A DNA stretch of 64,000 nucleotides from Treponema sp. (GCA_024402695.1 JAKSTG010000013.1:1-64000); one strand, 5' to 3'. Counted from the first letter of the stretch, positions 1 through 8,703 are shown. Program-made: numbers and translations. Notes: generated by a model from the letters alone, not told the origin.

Positions 1-1
1 T

Positions 2-637
2 CTTGAAACACACATGGAATTCTCAATCAAAAAATGTGGTTGTGTAACTGAATGGTTGCACGCTGCTGAAGTTGGTCAGGAAATCTGTGTTCGTGGACCA
101 ATCGGAAATGGATTCCCTGTAGAAGGTGCACTTAAAGGAAAAGATATTCTGGTTATTGCCGGTGGTATCGGTATTGCTCCTGTTCACTCAGTAGTAAACT
201 ACATGATGGACAATCGTGAAAACTATGGAAAGATCCAAGTTATTTACGGTGCACGTTCAAAAGCTGACCTGGTTCGCTTTGAAGAAATGGAAAACGAATG
301 GAAAAAACAGCCAAACTGTTCAATCGATATTACTATCGACCGTGCAGAAGAAGGCTGGAACGGACACGTTGGTTTCGTTCCTCCATTCATCACAGAACTG
401 AATCCTGATGCAGGAATGACAGTTATCATGTGTGGACCTCCAATTCTTATCCATATGTCTCTGAAAATCCTTAAAGACCTTGGATTCAAGGACGAACAGA
501 TTTTCACCACAATGGAAATGCGCATGAAATGTGGTATTGGTAAATGTGGACGCTGTAATATTGGTGACAAATTCGTTTGTAAAGACGGTCCTGTATTCAG
601 CTTTGACCAGCTTGGAGAACTTCCTCCAGAATACTAA
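2..637 (+). CDS. FAD/NAD-binding iron-sulfur oxidoreductase subunit (AsrB/PyrK-like), 5' end cut
   Basis: The reading frame is open from base 2 and enters from outside the window, so the N-terminus is missing. The visible part resembles the ferredoxin-NADP reductase-like subunits of anaerobic sulfite reductase (AsrB) and dihydroorotate dehydrogenase (PyrK): a GGIGIAPV nucleotide-binding turn, a CGPP motif, and a C-terminal cysteine cluster (CGIGKCGRC, then a fourth Cys) typical of a 2Fe-2S site. In the family such subunits pass electrons between NAD(P)H, flavin and Fe-S partners in the cytoplasm. A short AGGCG/CGCCT hairpin lies in the 39-base gap before the next gene. Together with the two following genes it probably forms a soluble oxidoreductase. 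Which pyridine nucleotide or ferredoxin it uses is not visible. Confidence 0.8.
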   Translation, partial: LETHMEFSIKKCGCVTEWLHAAEVGQEICVRGPIGNGFPVEGALKGKDILVIAGGIGIAPVHSVVNYMMDNRENYGKIQVIYGARSKADLVRFEEMENEWKKQPNCSIDITIDRAEEGWNGHVGFVPPFITELNPDAGMTVIMCGPPILIHMSLKILKDLGFKDEQIFTTMEMRMKCGIGKCGRCNIGDKFVCKDGPVFSFDQLGELPPEY

Positions 638-676
638 TCAAAAGGCGTCGTAAGGCGCCTCATATAGGAGAATCAA

Positions 677-1366
677 ATGTCTGACGAAAAAATGGTAAAC
701 GTTTACTTTTTCGGAAAAAAATACAGCGTTCCTTCTGAACTGACAATCATGAACGCTATGGAATATGCAGGATACCAGCTGAAACGCGGTTGCGGATGTC
801 GTAACGGTTTCTGTGGTGCTTGTGCAACAATTTACAGAATTCAGGGCAAAAACCAGCTCCAGACTTGTCTGGCTTGTTCAACAAAAGTTGAAGAAGGAAT
901 GGTTGTAGCTACTCTTCCATTCTATCCACTGGTTAAACAGGTTTATGACATGGAAAAAATTAAACCTGAACAGGCTGTTATGATGCAGCTTTATCCTGAA
1001 ATCTACTCATGTATCGGATGTAACGCCTGTACAAGAGCTTGTACTCAGGAACTCAGCACAATGCAGTACATCGCTTACGCTCAGCGTGGTGATTTCGCAA
1101 AATGTGCAGAACTTTCATTTGACTGTATCATGTGTGGATGTTGTTCATCACGCTGTCCAGCTGGAATCAGCCACCCACAGGTTGCAGAACTTGCACGTCG
1201 TCTGAACGGTAAATACCTTCAGCCTGAAACACAGCACCTTATCGACCGTGTTGCAGAAATCGATGCAGGTAACTGTGAAGAAGCAATCAAGAAGATGATT
1301 GAACTTTCAACTGGCGACAAAGAACAGATCAAAAATCTGTATAACACACGCGATATCGAAAAATAA
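677..1366 (+). CDS. 2Fe-2S / 2x4Fe-4S electron-transfer subunit (FrdB-like)
   Basis: This 229-residue protein has a plant-ferredoxin-like 2Fe-2S site (Cys41, 46, 49, 64) followed by two 4Fe-4S motifs (Cys112/115/118/122 and Cys150/153/156/160). The arrangement matches the iron-sulfur subunit of succinate dehydrogenase/fumarate reductase or related flavoprotein partners, but with two full 4Fe-4S motifs in the C-terminal half. It starts behind a clear AGGAG site and ends 11 bases before the flavoprotein gene, so the two are surely co-transcribed. It should wire the upstream NAD(P)H/flavin subunit to the downstream FAD subunit. No membrane segment is present. Confidence 0.85.
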   Translation: MSDEKMVNVYFFGKKYSVPSELTIMNAMEYAGYQLKRGCGCRNGFCGACATIYRIQGKNQLQTCLACSTKVEEGMVVATLPFYPLVKQVYDMEKIKPEQAVMMQLYPEIYSCIGCNACTRACTQELSTMQYIAYAQRGDFAKCAELSFDCIMCGCCSSRCPAGISHPQVAELARRLNGKYLQPETQHLIDRVAEIDAGNCEEAIKKMIELSTGDKEQIKNLYNTRDIEK

Positions 1367-1377
1367 GGAGACGATCA

Positions 1378-3024
1378 ATGTACGGAAATTATCTTGATGA
1401 TGCTGCAAAAATCGTTGCAGAAAAACGCGAAGAAAACCTTAAGTTTGAACATGTTCGTCTTACAGCCGATGAAAAAGACGAAATTCTTAAAGAATATCAC
1501 CCAGACCGCATCACTTCACAGTTCCGTGAACTGAAGATTGGTCCTAACAAAGGTGAAAAAGCTCCTCTCCAGCTGGCTGATATGCTGGAAGCAAAACCAC
1601 GTATTGAACCAGAACACATCGACCTTAATCACGTTGATTACGAAACAGACGTTCTCGTAATTGGTGGTGGTGGAGCCGGTACTTCTGCTGCTATCATGGC
1701 TTCAGAAGCTGGTGCAAACGTTCTGCTGGTTACAAAACTCCGCGTTGGTGATGCTAACACAATGATGGCAGAAGGTGGTATCCAGGCTGCTGACAAACCA
1801 AATGACTCTCCAGCTCAGCACTACCTTGACTGTTACGGTGGTGGACACTTTGACGGAAAACCTGAACTGGTTTACACACTTACAAACAACGCTCCAAAAT
1901 GTATCAAATGGCTCAACGACCTTGGTGTTGAATTTGATAAAGAAGCAGACGGTACAATGGTAACAACACACGGTGGTGGAACAAGCCGCAAACGTATGCA
2001 CGCTTGTAAAGACTACTCTGGTGCTGAAATCATGCGTACACTTCGCGATGAAGTTTTCAACCGCAATGACAAAATCACTGTAGTAGACTTCACAGCTGCT
2101 ATTGAAATCATCAAAGATGACAAAGGAAACGCTTGTGGTGCAGTTCTCCAGAACCTGGAAACAAACGAAGTTCGCATCGCTAAAGCAAAAGTTGTAATCA
2201 TCGCAACAGGTGGTGCTGGACGTATGCACTACCAGGGATTCCCAACATCTAACCACTACGGTGCAACAGCTGACGGTCTTGTTATGGCTTACCGTGCAGG
2301 TGCTAAACTCCTGTACCAGGATTCTCTCCAGTATCACCCAACAGGTGCTGCTTACCCTTCACAGATCCTTGGTAAACTTGTAACAGAAAAAGTTCGCTCA
2401 CTTGGTGCTAAACTTATCAACAAAGACGGTGAAGTTTACATTCACCCACTCGAAACACGTGACGTAAACGCTTCTGGTATTATCCGTGAAGTTCGCGAAG
2501 GCCGCGGTGTTAAGAATGATGTACAGGATGCTGTATGGCTCGATACTCCAATGATCGAAATGATCCACGGAGAAGGAACAATTCTTAAATCAATTCCAGC
2601 TATGTACAAAATGTTCATCAAATACGGTATCGATATCCGCAAGGAACCAATCCTTGTTTACCCAACACTTCACTACCAGAACGGTGGTGTTGAAATTGAC
2701 AAAACATGTCATACAAACGTTGGAAACCTCCTGGTAGCTGGTGAAGCTTCTGGTGGTGTTCACGGAACAAACCGTCTTATGGGTAACTCACTTCTGGACG
2801 TTGTAGTATTCGGACGTGAAGCTGGTATTGAAGCCGGTAAAATGTACGCAAACATTACAATGGCAGATACAGGAAAAATGAACCTTGATCACGTTACAGC
2901 ATTCGAAAAAGAGCGTAGCGCTGCAGGAATCAATTCTGACCTGGTATCACCAAAAGTTCTTCCAACTTACACACACGGAAACAAAGAATTTGAAAAACCT
3001 GGATTCCCTGGTGCTTCAAAATAA
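1378..3024 (+). CDS. Fumarate reductase/succinate dehydrogenase-type FAD flavoprotein
   Basis: A 548-residue flavoprotein. After an extension of about 90 residues comes the FAD Rossmann motif (VLVIGGGGAGTSAA, residues 93-106), then HGGGTSR, HPTGA, a TRDV segment, THLYQNGG-like sequence (TLHYQNGG) and the C-terminal GEASGGVHGTNRL motif, all hallmarks of FrdA/SdhA/L-aspartate-oxidase proteins. The start has AAGGAG six bases upstream. No membrane anchor gene follows; a palindrome and a terminator end the operon. I infer a cytoplasmic reductase, probably of fumarate, fed by the two upstream subunits. A related acceptor cannot be excluded. The gene's codon use looks strongly biased (many GGT, AAC, CTT), suggesting high expression. 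Confidence 0.85.
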   Translation: MYGNYLDDAAKIVAEKREENLKFEHVRLTADEKDEILKEYHPDRITSQFRELKIGPNKGEKAPLQLADMLEAKPRIEPEHIDLNHVDYETDVLVIGGGGAGTSAAIMASEAGANVLLVTKLRVGDANTMMAEGGIQAADKPNDSPAQHYLDCYGGGHFDGKPELVYTLTNNAPKCIKWLNDLGVEFDKEADGTMVTTHGGGTSRKRMHACKDYSGAEIMRTLRDEVFNRNDKITVVDFTAAIEIIKDDKGNACGAVLQNLETNEVRIAKAKVVIIATGGAGRMHYQGFPTSNHYGATADGLVMAYRAGAKLLYQDSLQYHPTGAAYPSQILGKLVTEKVRSLGAKLINKDGEVYIHPLETRDVNASGIIREVREGRGVKNDVQDAVWLDTPMIEMIHGEGTILKSIPAMYKMFIKYGIDIRKEPILVYPTLHYQNGGVEIDKTCHTNVGNLLVAGEASGGVHGTNRLMGNSLLDVVVFGREAGIEAGKMYANITMADTGKMNLDHVTAFEKERSAAGINSDLVSPKVLPTYTHGNKEFEKPGFPGASK

Positions 3025-3094
3025 AATGCCGCGAGTTTGCTTGCAAACTCGCCTAGCAGCGAAGGCTGCGGCATTCCCAGGTGCAAGTAAATAA
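3025..3094. repeat. Three-way-junction palindrome plus duplicated FPGASK-stop coding end
   Basis: Directly behind the stop codon lies an 8-bp outer inverted repeat (AATGCCGC, 3025-3032, with GCGGCATT, 3068-3075) that encloses two hairpins: GCGAGTTTG/CAAACTCGC (3031-3052, loop CTTG) and GCAGC/GCTGC (3056-3069, loop GAAG). After it, bases 3074-3094 can encode FPGASK-stop, the same last six residues as the flavoprotein, but with synonymous codon changes and in another frame. It looks like a small palindromic element or the scar of a rearrangement. I found no second copy in the window. Confidence 0.6.
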
Positions 3095-3113
3095 GACTTG
3101 TAAAGGTTAAACT

Positions 3114-3150
3114 AAAACGCCTTCCGATTCGGAAGGCGTTTTAGTTTTTT
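3114..3150 (+). terminator. Rho-independent terminator of the fumarate-reductase-like operon
   Basis: A near-perfect stem (AAAACGCCTTCCG with CGGAAGGCGTTTT, loop ATT) is followed by AGTTTTTT. It lies 90 bases after the flavoprotein stop and before the convergent small gene. Confidence 0.9.
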
Positions 3151-3184
3151 AGTGGATTTAGGAAAAGTTCTTTGAAATTTAAGA

Positions 3185-3385
3185 TTATTTCAAAGTCACT
3201 TCAAGACTCTTAATGGCCAGGTTTGCGGCTTCAAGGAGTTCAGCGCTTTTCTTGATTTTCTTGGCTTTCTTTTTATCTGAAACAACGGCCTGTAAAAGTG
3301 TGATTTTTTCGTAGGCTTTATCAAGTTCTTTTGATGCCGATTTTACCAGATCCAGTGTGTTTACTGTAAGTGTGTTTTCACCCAT
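3185..3385 (-). CDS. Small hypothetical helical protein (66 aa)
   Basis: I do not recognise this protein. It is 66 residues, Lys/Glu/Leu/Ala rich with heptad-like spacing, and is probably an alpha-helical coiled-coil. A good site (AAGGAG, 8 bases) precedes the ATG, and the gene lies 13 bases behind the exonuclease gene, so it is likely co-expressed with it. It has no signal peptide or cysteines. Function unknown. Confidence 0.65.
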   Translation of the reverse strand: MGENTLTVNTLDLVKSASKELDKAYEKITLLQAVVSDKKKAKKIKKSAELLEAANLAIKSLEVTLK

Positions 3386-3398
3386 TTTCTACTCCTTT

Positions 3399-4319
3399 TT
3401 AGTTGCTGAAAAATTCTTCCAGTTCTGAAAGATTCATTACCTTATTATTACGGGCAGCATATTTCTGTTTTACGTTTGAAGGAAGATTTCCATCATAGAT
3501 AAAATATCCGCCATTGTTTACTTTGTTTACAAGAACTCCACCGTGGTCATAGATTCTTTTACAGATGTCATAGGCATATTCAGGATCTTTCATGATGCTT
3601 CTGTCTACTTCTACTTGTTTTCCTGTCATCGGTCCTTTTGAAGGGAAAGGATGTTTCTTGTTCATAAGCTTGTCAATTTTTGCCTTGAACTCACGCTTTA
3701 CTCTTCTCTGTTCCATTACATCAAACATGTATTCCCAGGTAATTACATTTTCGTGAAGCTTTTCGTAAAGTTCATCACCGGTAATTCCAAGTTTTTCACA
3801 TAAGGCTTTACAGCAAAGCATGGTCATTTCGGCATCATCTACGCTTTTATGAGCTTTGATCTCGACCACATCAATTTTAAGATACTGGCACCATTCAAAA
3901 AGCTTCATCTGCTGTTTGTATTCTTTTTCAAGAATCGGTCTAAGGTCCATTGCGGCAAACTGGATATAGTCTACACCGGCTCTTTCACAGGCGGTATTTA
4001 CAAAGCTTACGTCGCCGTCTACAGCAAACCCGAAAATCTTTCTGTTTCCCGTAGTAAAAAGTTTTTTGATATCTTTGTAATATGCTCCGAAATCAGGCTG
4101 GGCACGGAAATAATCTTTAGAATAAGCCAGCTGGCATTTGTTCTTTGGTGAAAGGATGTACCAGTCGAATTCACATTTTGGATCCATTACAACATCCTGT
4201 TTTTCAATAATGTTGAATTCGTCATCAGTCAGGACATATCCCAGGGAACAGATTTTTCCTTCACCGTCAAAGCAGTTTGCACATTCGCAGTCAAAAAACA
4301 AATAAGAAGTATGATTCAT
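3399..4319 (-). CDS. DEDDh-type 3'-5' exonuclease domain protein
   Basis: The 306-residue protein opens with FFDCE (Asp10, Glu12), the first exonuclease motif of the DnaQ/RNase T superfamily. A second acidic motif lies near Asp101/Asp103 and the third, His157...Asp162, gives the DEDDh signature. The last 80 residues (PFPSKGPMTGKQVEVD...) resemble a BRCT-like fold, as in exonuclease-BRCT proteins; this part is tentative. It should remove nucleotides from 3' ends of DNA or RNA. It is transcribed away from the transporter gene at 4414 and is followed by the small helical protein. Confidence 0.75.
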   Translation of the reverse strand: MNHTSYLFFDCECANCFDGEGKICSLGYVLTDDEFNIIEKQDVVMDPKCEFDWYILSPKNKCQLAYSKDYFRAQPDFGAYYKDIKKLFTTGNRKIFGFAVDGDVSFVNTACERAGVDYIQFAAMDLRPILEKEYKQQMKLFEWCQYLKIDVVEIKAHKSVDDAEMTMLCCKALCEKLGITGDELYEKLHENVITWEYMFDVMEQRRVKREFKAKIDKLMNKKHPFPSKGPMTGKQVEVDRSIMKDPEYAYDICKRIYDHGGVLVNKVNNGGYFIYDGNLPSNVKQKYAARNNKVMNLSELEEFFSN

Positions 4320-4413
4320 ATTCTTATCATACTATATTCCCCTTTTTTATACAAAGTATTAAAATATAACAAATTTATATTATTCAACTATAACTTATTT
4401 ATTAGAGGCTTTT

Positions 4414-5628
4414 ATGTCTAACTATCTTGCAAGTGTATGTTCAAGTGCACTTTCATTCATCTTCGTGGTATTTGCCATCGGTGTAATCGGATACCTTTTG
4501 GGACGCATTTCCATTAAAGGCATTTCACTTGGAACAGCAGGTGTTCTGGTTATCGCACTTTGCTACGGTGTTCTTTGTCAGTATGTTCCATCCTTCAATA
4601 TTGGAGCAAACACAATCACACTGTGGAGTGACAAGATTAAAGGAAACTTCAGCATTGTTTCAAACATCGGTACTGCTCTTTTCGTAACTGCAGTTGGTTT
4701 GATTGCCGGTCCTAAATTCTTCAGAACTTTCAACAAAAGTTCTATCGCTTACCTGGCTCTTGGTGTAATTGTTATCGCAATCGGAGCAATTACAGCTGTT
4801 GTTTGTGTAAAACTTGATCCTAACCTGAGTCCTAACATGGCTGCAGGTCTTCTTACTGGTGGTCTTACATCAACACCTGGTTTCTCAGCTGCTAAAGAAG
4901 CTGTAGAAGGAATCGCGCAGGATGAAATCAGTGCCGGTTACGGTATTGCTTACCTTTACGGGGTTCTTGGTGTTGTTCTGTTTGTACAGATCGTTCCAAA
5001 AATCATGAAAGTTGATATTTCTGCTGAACGTGAAAGCTTCGTAGCTGCAGGTTCTGTAAAAATCCCTGAACCAAAAGGAGAACTGGTTTCAGTTGAAGAA
5101 TTCGGCTTCTTCCCATTCTTCCTGGCTGTTGCATTTGGTTGTCTCATTGGTGCTATTAAAATCCCTATCGGAAACGGTGCTTACTTCTCACTCGGAAACT
5201 CAGGTGGTACTTTGATTGGTGGTCTTATCATTGGTCACTTCCAGCACATTGGAAAACTTGACTGCCGTATCTCCAAACAGACACTTAACTTTATGCGCGA
5301 ACTTGGTCTTGTTCTGTTCCTTATTGGTGCAGGTGTTCCAGGTGGTGTAAACTTTGTTAAGAACGTTCGTGTATCTTTCTTCATCTACGGTGCAATCATG
5401 ACAACAGTTCCTATGATCGTTGGTTTCATTATTGCAAAATTCGTATTCAAACTGAGCATTTTCAACAACCTGGGGTCAATCACAGGTGGTATGACTTCTA
5501 CTCCAGCTCTTGGAACTCTGATTGCAACAGCAGGTACAGATGAAGTTTCAGCTGCATATGCTGCAACTTACCCACTGGCACTTGTTTCAATCGTTCTTGC
5601 TTCAAAAGTAATTGTAATGTTCTTGTAA
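4414..5628 (+). CDS. AspT/YidE-type aspartate-alanine exchanger family transporter, RCK-less
   Basis: A 404-residue polytopic membrane protein with an internal duplication: the motif GGLTSTPGF in the first half and GGMTSTPAL in the second, each followed by an Ala-rich helix with Y(A/G)xxYxxG/A. This is the signature of the aspartate:alanine exchanger (AAE) family (AspT, YidE, YbjL). Those proteins are usually about 550 residues with two TrkA_C/RCK domains between the membrane halves; here the halves are joined by only about 40 residues. The substrate is not predictable beyond a small carboxylate or amino acid. GAGG stands upstream of the ATG, and a terminator follows the gene. Confidence 0.75.
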   Translation: MSNYLASVCSSALSFIFVVFAIGVIGYLLGRISIKGISLGTAGVLVIALCYGVLCQYVPSFNIGANTITLWSDKIKGNFSIVSNIGTALFVTAVGLIAGPKFFRTFNKSSIAYLALGVIVIAIGAITAVVCVKLDPNLSPNMAAGLLTGGLTSTPGFSAAKEAVEGIAQDEISAGYGIAYLYGVLGVVLFVQIVPKIMKVDISAERESFVAAGSVKIPEPKGELVSVEEFGFFPFFLAVAFGCLIGAIKIPIGNGAYFSLGNSGGTLIGGLIIGHFQHIGKLDCRISKQTLNFMRELGLVLFLIGAGVPGGVNFVKNVRVSFFIYGAIMTTVPMIVGFIIAKFVFKLSIFNNLGSITGGMTSTPALGTLIATAGTDEVSAAYAATYPLALVSIVLASKVIVMFL

Positions 5629-5659
5629 GCAAAACAGCAAACAAGTAGAATCCTATAAC

Positions 5660-5700
5660 AAAGGGATGTTTTCGTTTTTCGAGAACATCCCTTTTATTTT
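5660..5700 (+). terminator. Rho-independent terminator after the AAE transporter
   Basis: Stem AAAGGGATGTT/AACATCCCTTT with a 13-base loop, followed by a T-rich tract. It overlaps an upstream in-frame ATG (5666) of the next gene, which argues that the next gene starts later. Confidence 0.8.
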
Positions 5701-5749
5701 TAACAAACAATTATTTGAACTCTTCCTTATAAATCATCATAATATTTAT

Positions 5750-6586
5750 ATGACTTCTGACCAGAAATTCTTCATTGATTCTATAAACCAGAAAACAGGT
5801 AATAAAACCTCCTCCTTCTCTTCTACTTCGATTTTTATTTGGGAAGATGAATGGAAACTTTCTGTCCTCGAAGGAGAAAACAGTTATACAGTGTTCAGAA
5901 ATGATTGTATTGAATCTTATTATTTTTTCCCTCAGGGGGAAGAATCTGAAGTCATTTCATTTATAAAAAATCATCTTTCAGATGAAAATCTTGTATTCAA
6001 ATATTTGAGTGAAAAAGATGTTCTATTATTGGAAAAATATTTTCCTGATCAATTTGAAATCCAGAGGGACCTCAATTCTGATGAATATCTTTATTCTGTA
6101 AAGGATCATATTGCCCTTGAAGGGAAAGCCTTTGCTAATTGCAGAAACAAGCTTAGAAACTTTTCAAAAGAACATACATTACGTATCGAAGAAATAGATC
6201 CCGGTAATTTTGACCAGGCTGTTTTGGTGCTGAAAGATTGGGCAAAGGCCCATGAAAATCTTCATCTTACAAGCTACAACAAACTGCTTTCTAATGCTAA
6301 ATACCTTAATGCCGATATGTATTTAATTTATATGGATGAAAAGCCTTTTTCTGTTCAGTGTGGATATAGTCTAGGAAACGGTGTTTTTGATTTGTGCATT
6401 GCTCAGGAAAATCAGAATATTCCGGGTGGCGGTTATGCAGCTAAAAATCTTTTGATTAAAACTTTGAAGGATAAATATGATTTTGTAAATATGGAAGAAG
6501 ACCTGGGGCTTTCAGGACTTCGCATTGCAAAATCACAGATGGCCCCAAGCAGTAAGATCGAAAAATGGCTTGCTATGAAAAAGTAG
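5750..6586 (+). CDS. DUF2156-type acyl/aminoacyl-transferase-like protein
   Basis: 278 residues from the ATG at 5750. The C-terminal half carries the signature of the DUF2156 family (related to the catalytic domain of phosphatidylglycerol lysyltransferase, GNAT fold): a basic RNKLRNF segment, then NMEEDLGLSGLR and a terminal AKSQMAPSSKIEKW. Treponemal members have no assigned substrate known to me. The frame extends to an ATG at 5666, but that start lies inside the preceding terminator, so I prefer 5750, although neither has a good ribosome site. The stop is 1 base from the convergent gene at 6588. Confidence 0.7.
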   Translation: MTSDQKFFIDSINQKTGNKTSSFSSTSIFIWEDEWKLSVLEGENSYTVFRNDCIESYYFFPQGEESEVISFIKNHLSDENLVFKYLSEKDVLLLEKYFPDQFEIQRDLNSDEYLYSVKDHIALEGKAFANCRNKLRNFSKEHTLRIEEIDPGNFDQAVLVLKDWAKAHENLHLTSYNKLLSNAKYLNADMYLIYMDEKPFSVQCGYSLGNGVFDLCIAQENQNIPGGGYAAKNLLIKTLKDKYDFVNMEEDLGLSGLRIAKSQMAPSSKIEKWLAMKK

Positions 6587-6587
6587 C

Positions 6588-6959
6588 TTATTTCTTATGT
6601 TTTTTTGGAGGCTTTACCTTTTCAATTTCTTCAACATAAAGGTATCCGTCTTTGAGCATGTCATAAGGTTTTATTGCATTTTCATCATTATTTTCCGGCA
6701 ATGCAACATAACCCGTAACCTTTACTCTCCTTCCGGTAAACTCAATCAGTTTTTCCTTTAATTTATCGGAGTCTCCTTTAAGCGAATAATGTTTACCGTC
6801 ATCGGTTACAAGACCTTCATAAGCAAAAGGCATATTCCCGTAAAGCTGGATTACTCCTTCAACTTCGATATAAGTTCCTTTTATGTCGTCTCTTTTACCT
6901 TTTGCAAACAATGCCAAAATACAGCACATAAAGGCTGTAAAAATCAATGTCTTTTTCAT
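6588..6959 (-). CDS. Small secreted protein, possibly OB-fold
   Basis: 123 residues with a clear signal peptide (MKKTLIFTAFMCCILALFA, then a charged mature start). The mature part contains short beta-like segments (TYIEVEGVIQLYG, RRVKVTGYVALPE) and a Lys-rich tail, compatible with a small OB-like fold; this is a guess. It is the last gene of the run CHASE2 cyclase, two M30-like lipoproteins, this gene; the spacing to the previous stop is 21 bases. Function unknown. Confidence 0.6.
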   Translation of the reverse strand: MKKTLIFTAFMCCILALFAKGKRDDIKGTYIEVEGVIQLYGNMPFAYEGLVTDDGKHYSLKGDSDKLKEKLIEFTGRRVKVTGYVALPENNDENAIKPYDMLKDGYLYVEEIEKVKPPKKHKK

Positions 6960-6980
6960 TTCTGGTTCCTCCTCCTTATT

Positions 6981-8693
6981 TTATTCTTCTTCTTGAGCAA
7001 AATGTTGGATTATACAATACATATCTAACCCTTTTACATCAGGAATAGTTACAGATATTTCATTGATTCCTTCACCAGCATATTGAATAAGCATTCCTTT
7101 TGCCCCAAGAAAATCTTTTTTCTTTGCTGAAGAAAGGAATAAACCTTCTTTTAATTCGTCTGTACTTGAAGATTGATTCTCGATTCTTAAATCGATTGGA
7201 TTTGCAATATATCTGAATCCATTAAGAGTCTTATCAGATTTTAGATTAAATGAATGTAATCCAGAGCCATCTTTTACTTCGTAATTCAAAGATGAAAGTG
7301 CGAAATCTGCAACAGAACTGTTAAATGTTGCATCTGAAGAATTATTCAAATAGTCTTTTATTCTTAATTCCTTAAATGCCATTGAAATGGCGTCCTCATT
7401 CACATAATTGTTGGTTGCAATTTCTTTTATTAAATCAGCACCTCCGTAATTTCGTGTAAGGAATGCTCCATAAGCGAATGTGTTTCCATAATTCTGCATT
7501 GTATATCTCGAGTTCCAGCTTGTAAAACCGACATTATAATTTCTGCAGAAATAAGGGATTCTCTGTTCGATTGCACTATTTTGTTTGTAATTTTCATCTT
7601 TTAAGTATTTTTCGAATAAAAGATCTTCGCATACCATGGAAAGCATCTCTGTGAACCAGGGATTCATTTTATTTGTTACCCATTCACCTGATACTTTATG
7701 ATATAAATTGATTTCTTTATTGACTGTATTTAAAAGATGGTTAAATTCATGAGCTAAAGTTGAATAAATCAATCCTGGTTTTCTTTTTAACAATACTGAA
7801 TCTACATAAATGATTTCGCATTCATTTGAGTTGATTACATCTTCATTAGGAGTATAATCCCAAGAAAACTCTACCGTATTCAAATAGAAATCGTTTGCCC
7901 AGAAGTAACCGACTACATACGAATCATTGTCCTGAACAGGTTTTGAATCACAGTTAATATCATTTACCAAAATAGTAATTTTGTTGTCTGAAGGAGTTTT
8001 AATAAGATTTGATGCAGTGAATTTCATCTGTGGTGATCCAACAAGATTCACTTCTGCTTCGTAAATCTTATCAAATTTATCTCCCAGAGTTTTAAACTCA
8101 TCATCAGATAAATAATCAATTCCACCCATTTCATCTTCTGCCCATGAAATATTTGGAAGATAATAAATATAGGCGTATTTTGATTCATATTTCAGATAAG
8201 CTGTAGCCAAAACATAATCATCGATTGTAGCATCATTGCACAGTGGAAAATAGAATTCTTTTTCTTCCGGTATATCTGAAGAGGTATCTCCTGCGGAGCG
8301 AGTTGAAACTGATGTGTAGTCTGCTTCAGCCACATCATGTAAAACAGGAGCCGGTTTGTTGCGGTAATCTTTTACAAACTGTGGAATATCATTTGTTACA
8401 TAGAAAAAATCTTCTGAATTCTGAACACTTCTCGAGGAATCACGTAAAGTACTTTCATATTCATTAGAATCTAAGTCAACATTTCCTGTGTTTACCTGTA
8501 CAACAAAAACTTTTGAGTTATCTTCCGTATATGAGGAAATATCTGTTTTAGAACGACTTAAGGAAAAAATGTTAGTACTTAAAACGGAAGTATCCCCCTC
8601 CGGAATCTTGTTCAACAGGCCGGCAAGCATATCGCAGCCTGTGAAAGAAAATAATATGCCTGTACAAAACAGGCTGAAAAGGATTTTCTTCAT
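6981..8693 (-). CDS. M30-like zinc metallopeptidase lipoprotein (copy 1)
   Basis: A 570-residue protein with a lipoprotein signal (FTGC, Cys20). Near residue 315 is STLAHEFNHLLN, an HExxH zinc site of the kind seen in peptidase family M30 (hyicolysin-like), followed by a WFTEMLSM segment that may supply the third ligand Glu. An NYGNTFAYGAFLTRNYGG segment lies further on. It is a paralogue of the next gene: both share the zinc region, YGNTxAxGAF and the lipoprotein leader. It should be a surface or periplasmic protease anchored by lipid. The gene sits 10 bases behind the paralogue in the CHASE2 cyclase operon. Confidence 0.75.
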   Translation of the reverse strand: MKKILFSLFCTGILFSFTGCDMLAGLLNKIPEGDTSVLSTNIFSLSRSKTDISSYTEDNSKVFVVQVNTGNVDLDSNEYESTLRDSSRSVQNSEDFFYVTNDIPQFVKDYRNKPAPVLHDVAEADYTSVSTRSAGDTSSDIPEEKEFYFPLCNDATIDDYVLATAYLKYESKYAYIYYLPNISWAEDEMGGIDYLSDDEFKTLGDKFDKIYEAEVNLVGSPQMKFTASNLIKTPSDNKITILVNDINCDSKPVQDNDSYVVGYFWANDFYLNTVEFSWDYTPNEDVINSNECEIIYVDSVLLKRKPGLIYSTLAHEFNHLLNTVNKEINLYHKVSGEWVTNKMNPWFTEMLSMVCEDLLFEKYLKDENYKQNSAIEQRIPYFCRNYNVGFTSWNSRYTMQNYGNTFAYGAFLTRNYGGADLIKEIATNNYVNEDAISMAFKELRIKDYLNNSSDATFNSSVADFALSSLNYEVKDGSGLHSFNLKSDKTLNGFRYIANPIDLRIENQSSSTDELKEGLFLSSAKKKDFLGAKGMLIQYAGEGINEISVTIPDVKGLDMYCIIQHFAQEEE

Positions 8694-8703
8694 AAGTCAA
8701 ACC

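Noticed and set aside
1702-2337. Long open frame on the minus strand inside the fumarate-reductase-like gene
   Set aside because: Its composition (Val/Cys/Ser/Thr/Phe rich) is what the complement of a GGT/ACA-biased coding gene gives; there is no ribosome site or family motif.
1378-3024. Membrane-bound succinate dehydrogenase operon
   Set aside because: No cytochrome b or anchor subunit gene follows or precedes the visible genes; a terminator closes the operon directly after the flavoprotein.
5666-5749. Upstream ATG start for the DUF2156 protein
   Set aside because: It lies inside the transporter terminator stem and adds residues that do not look like the family; the ATG at 5750 was preferred.
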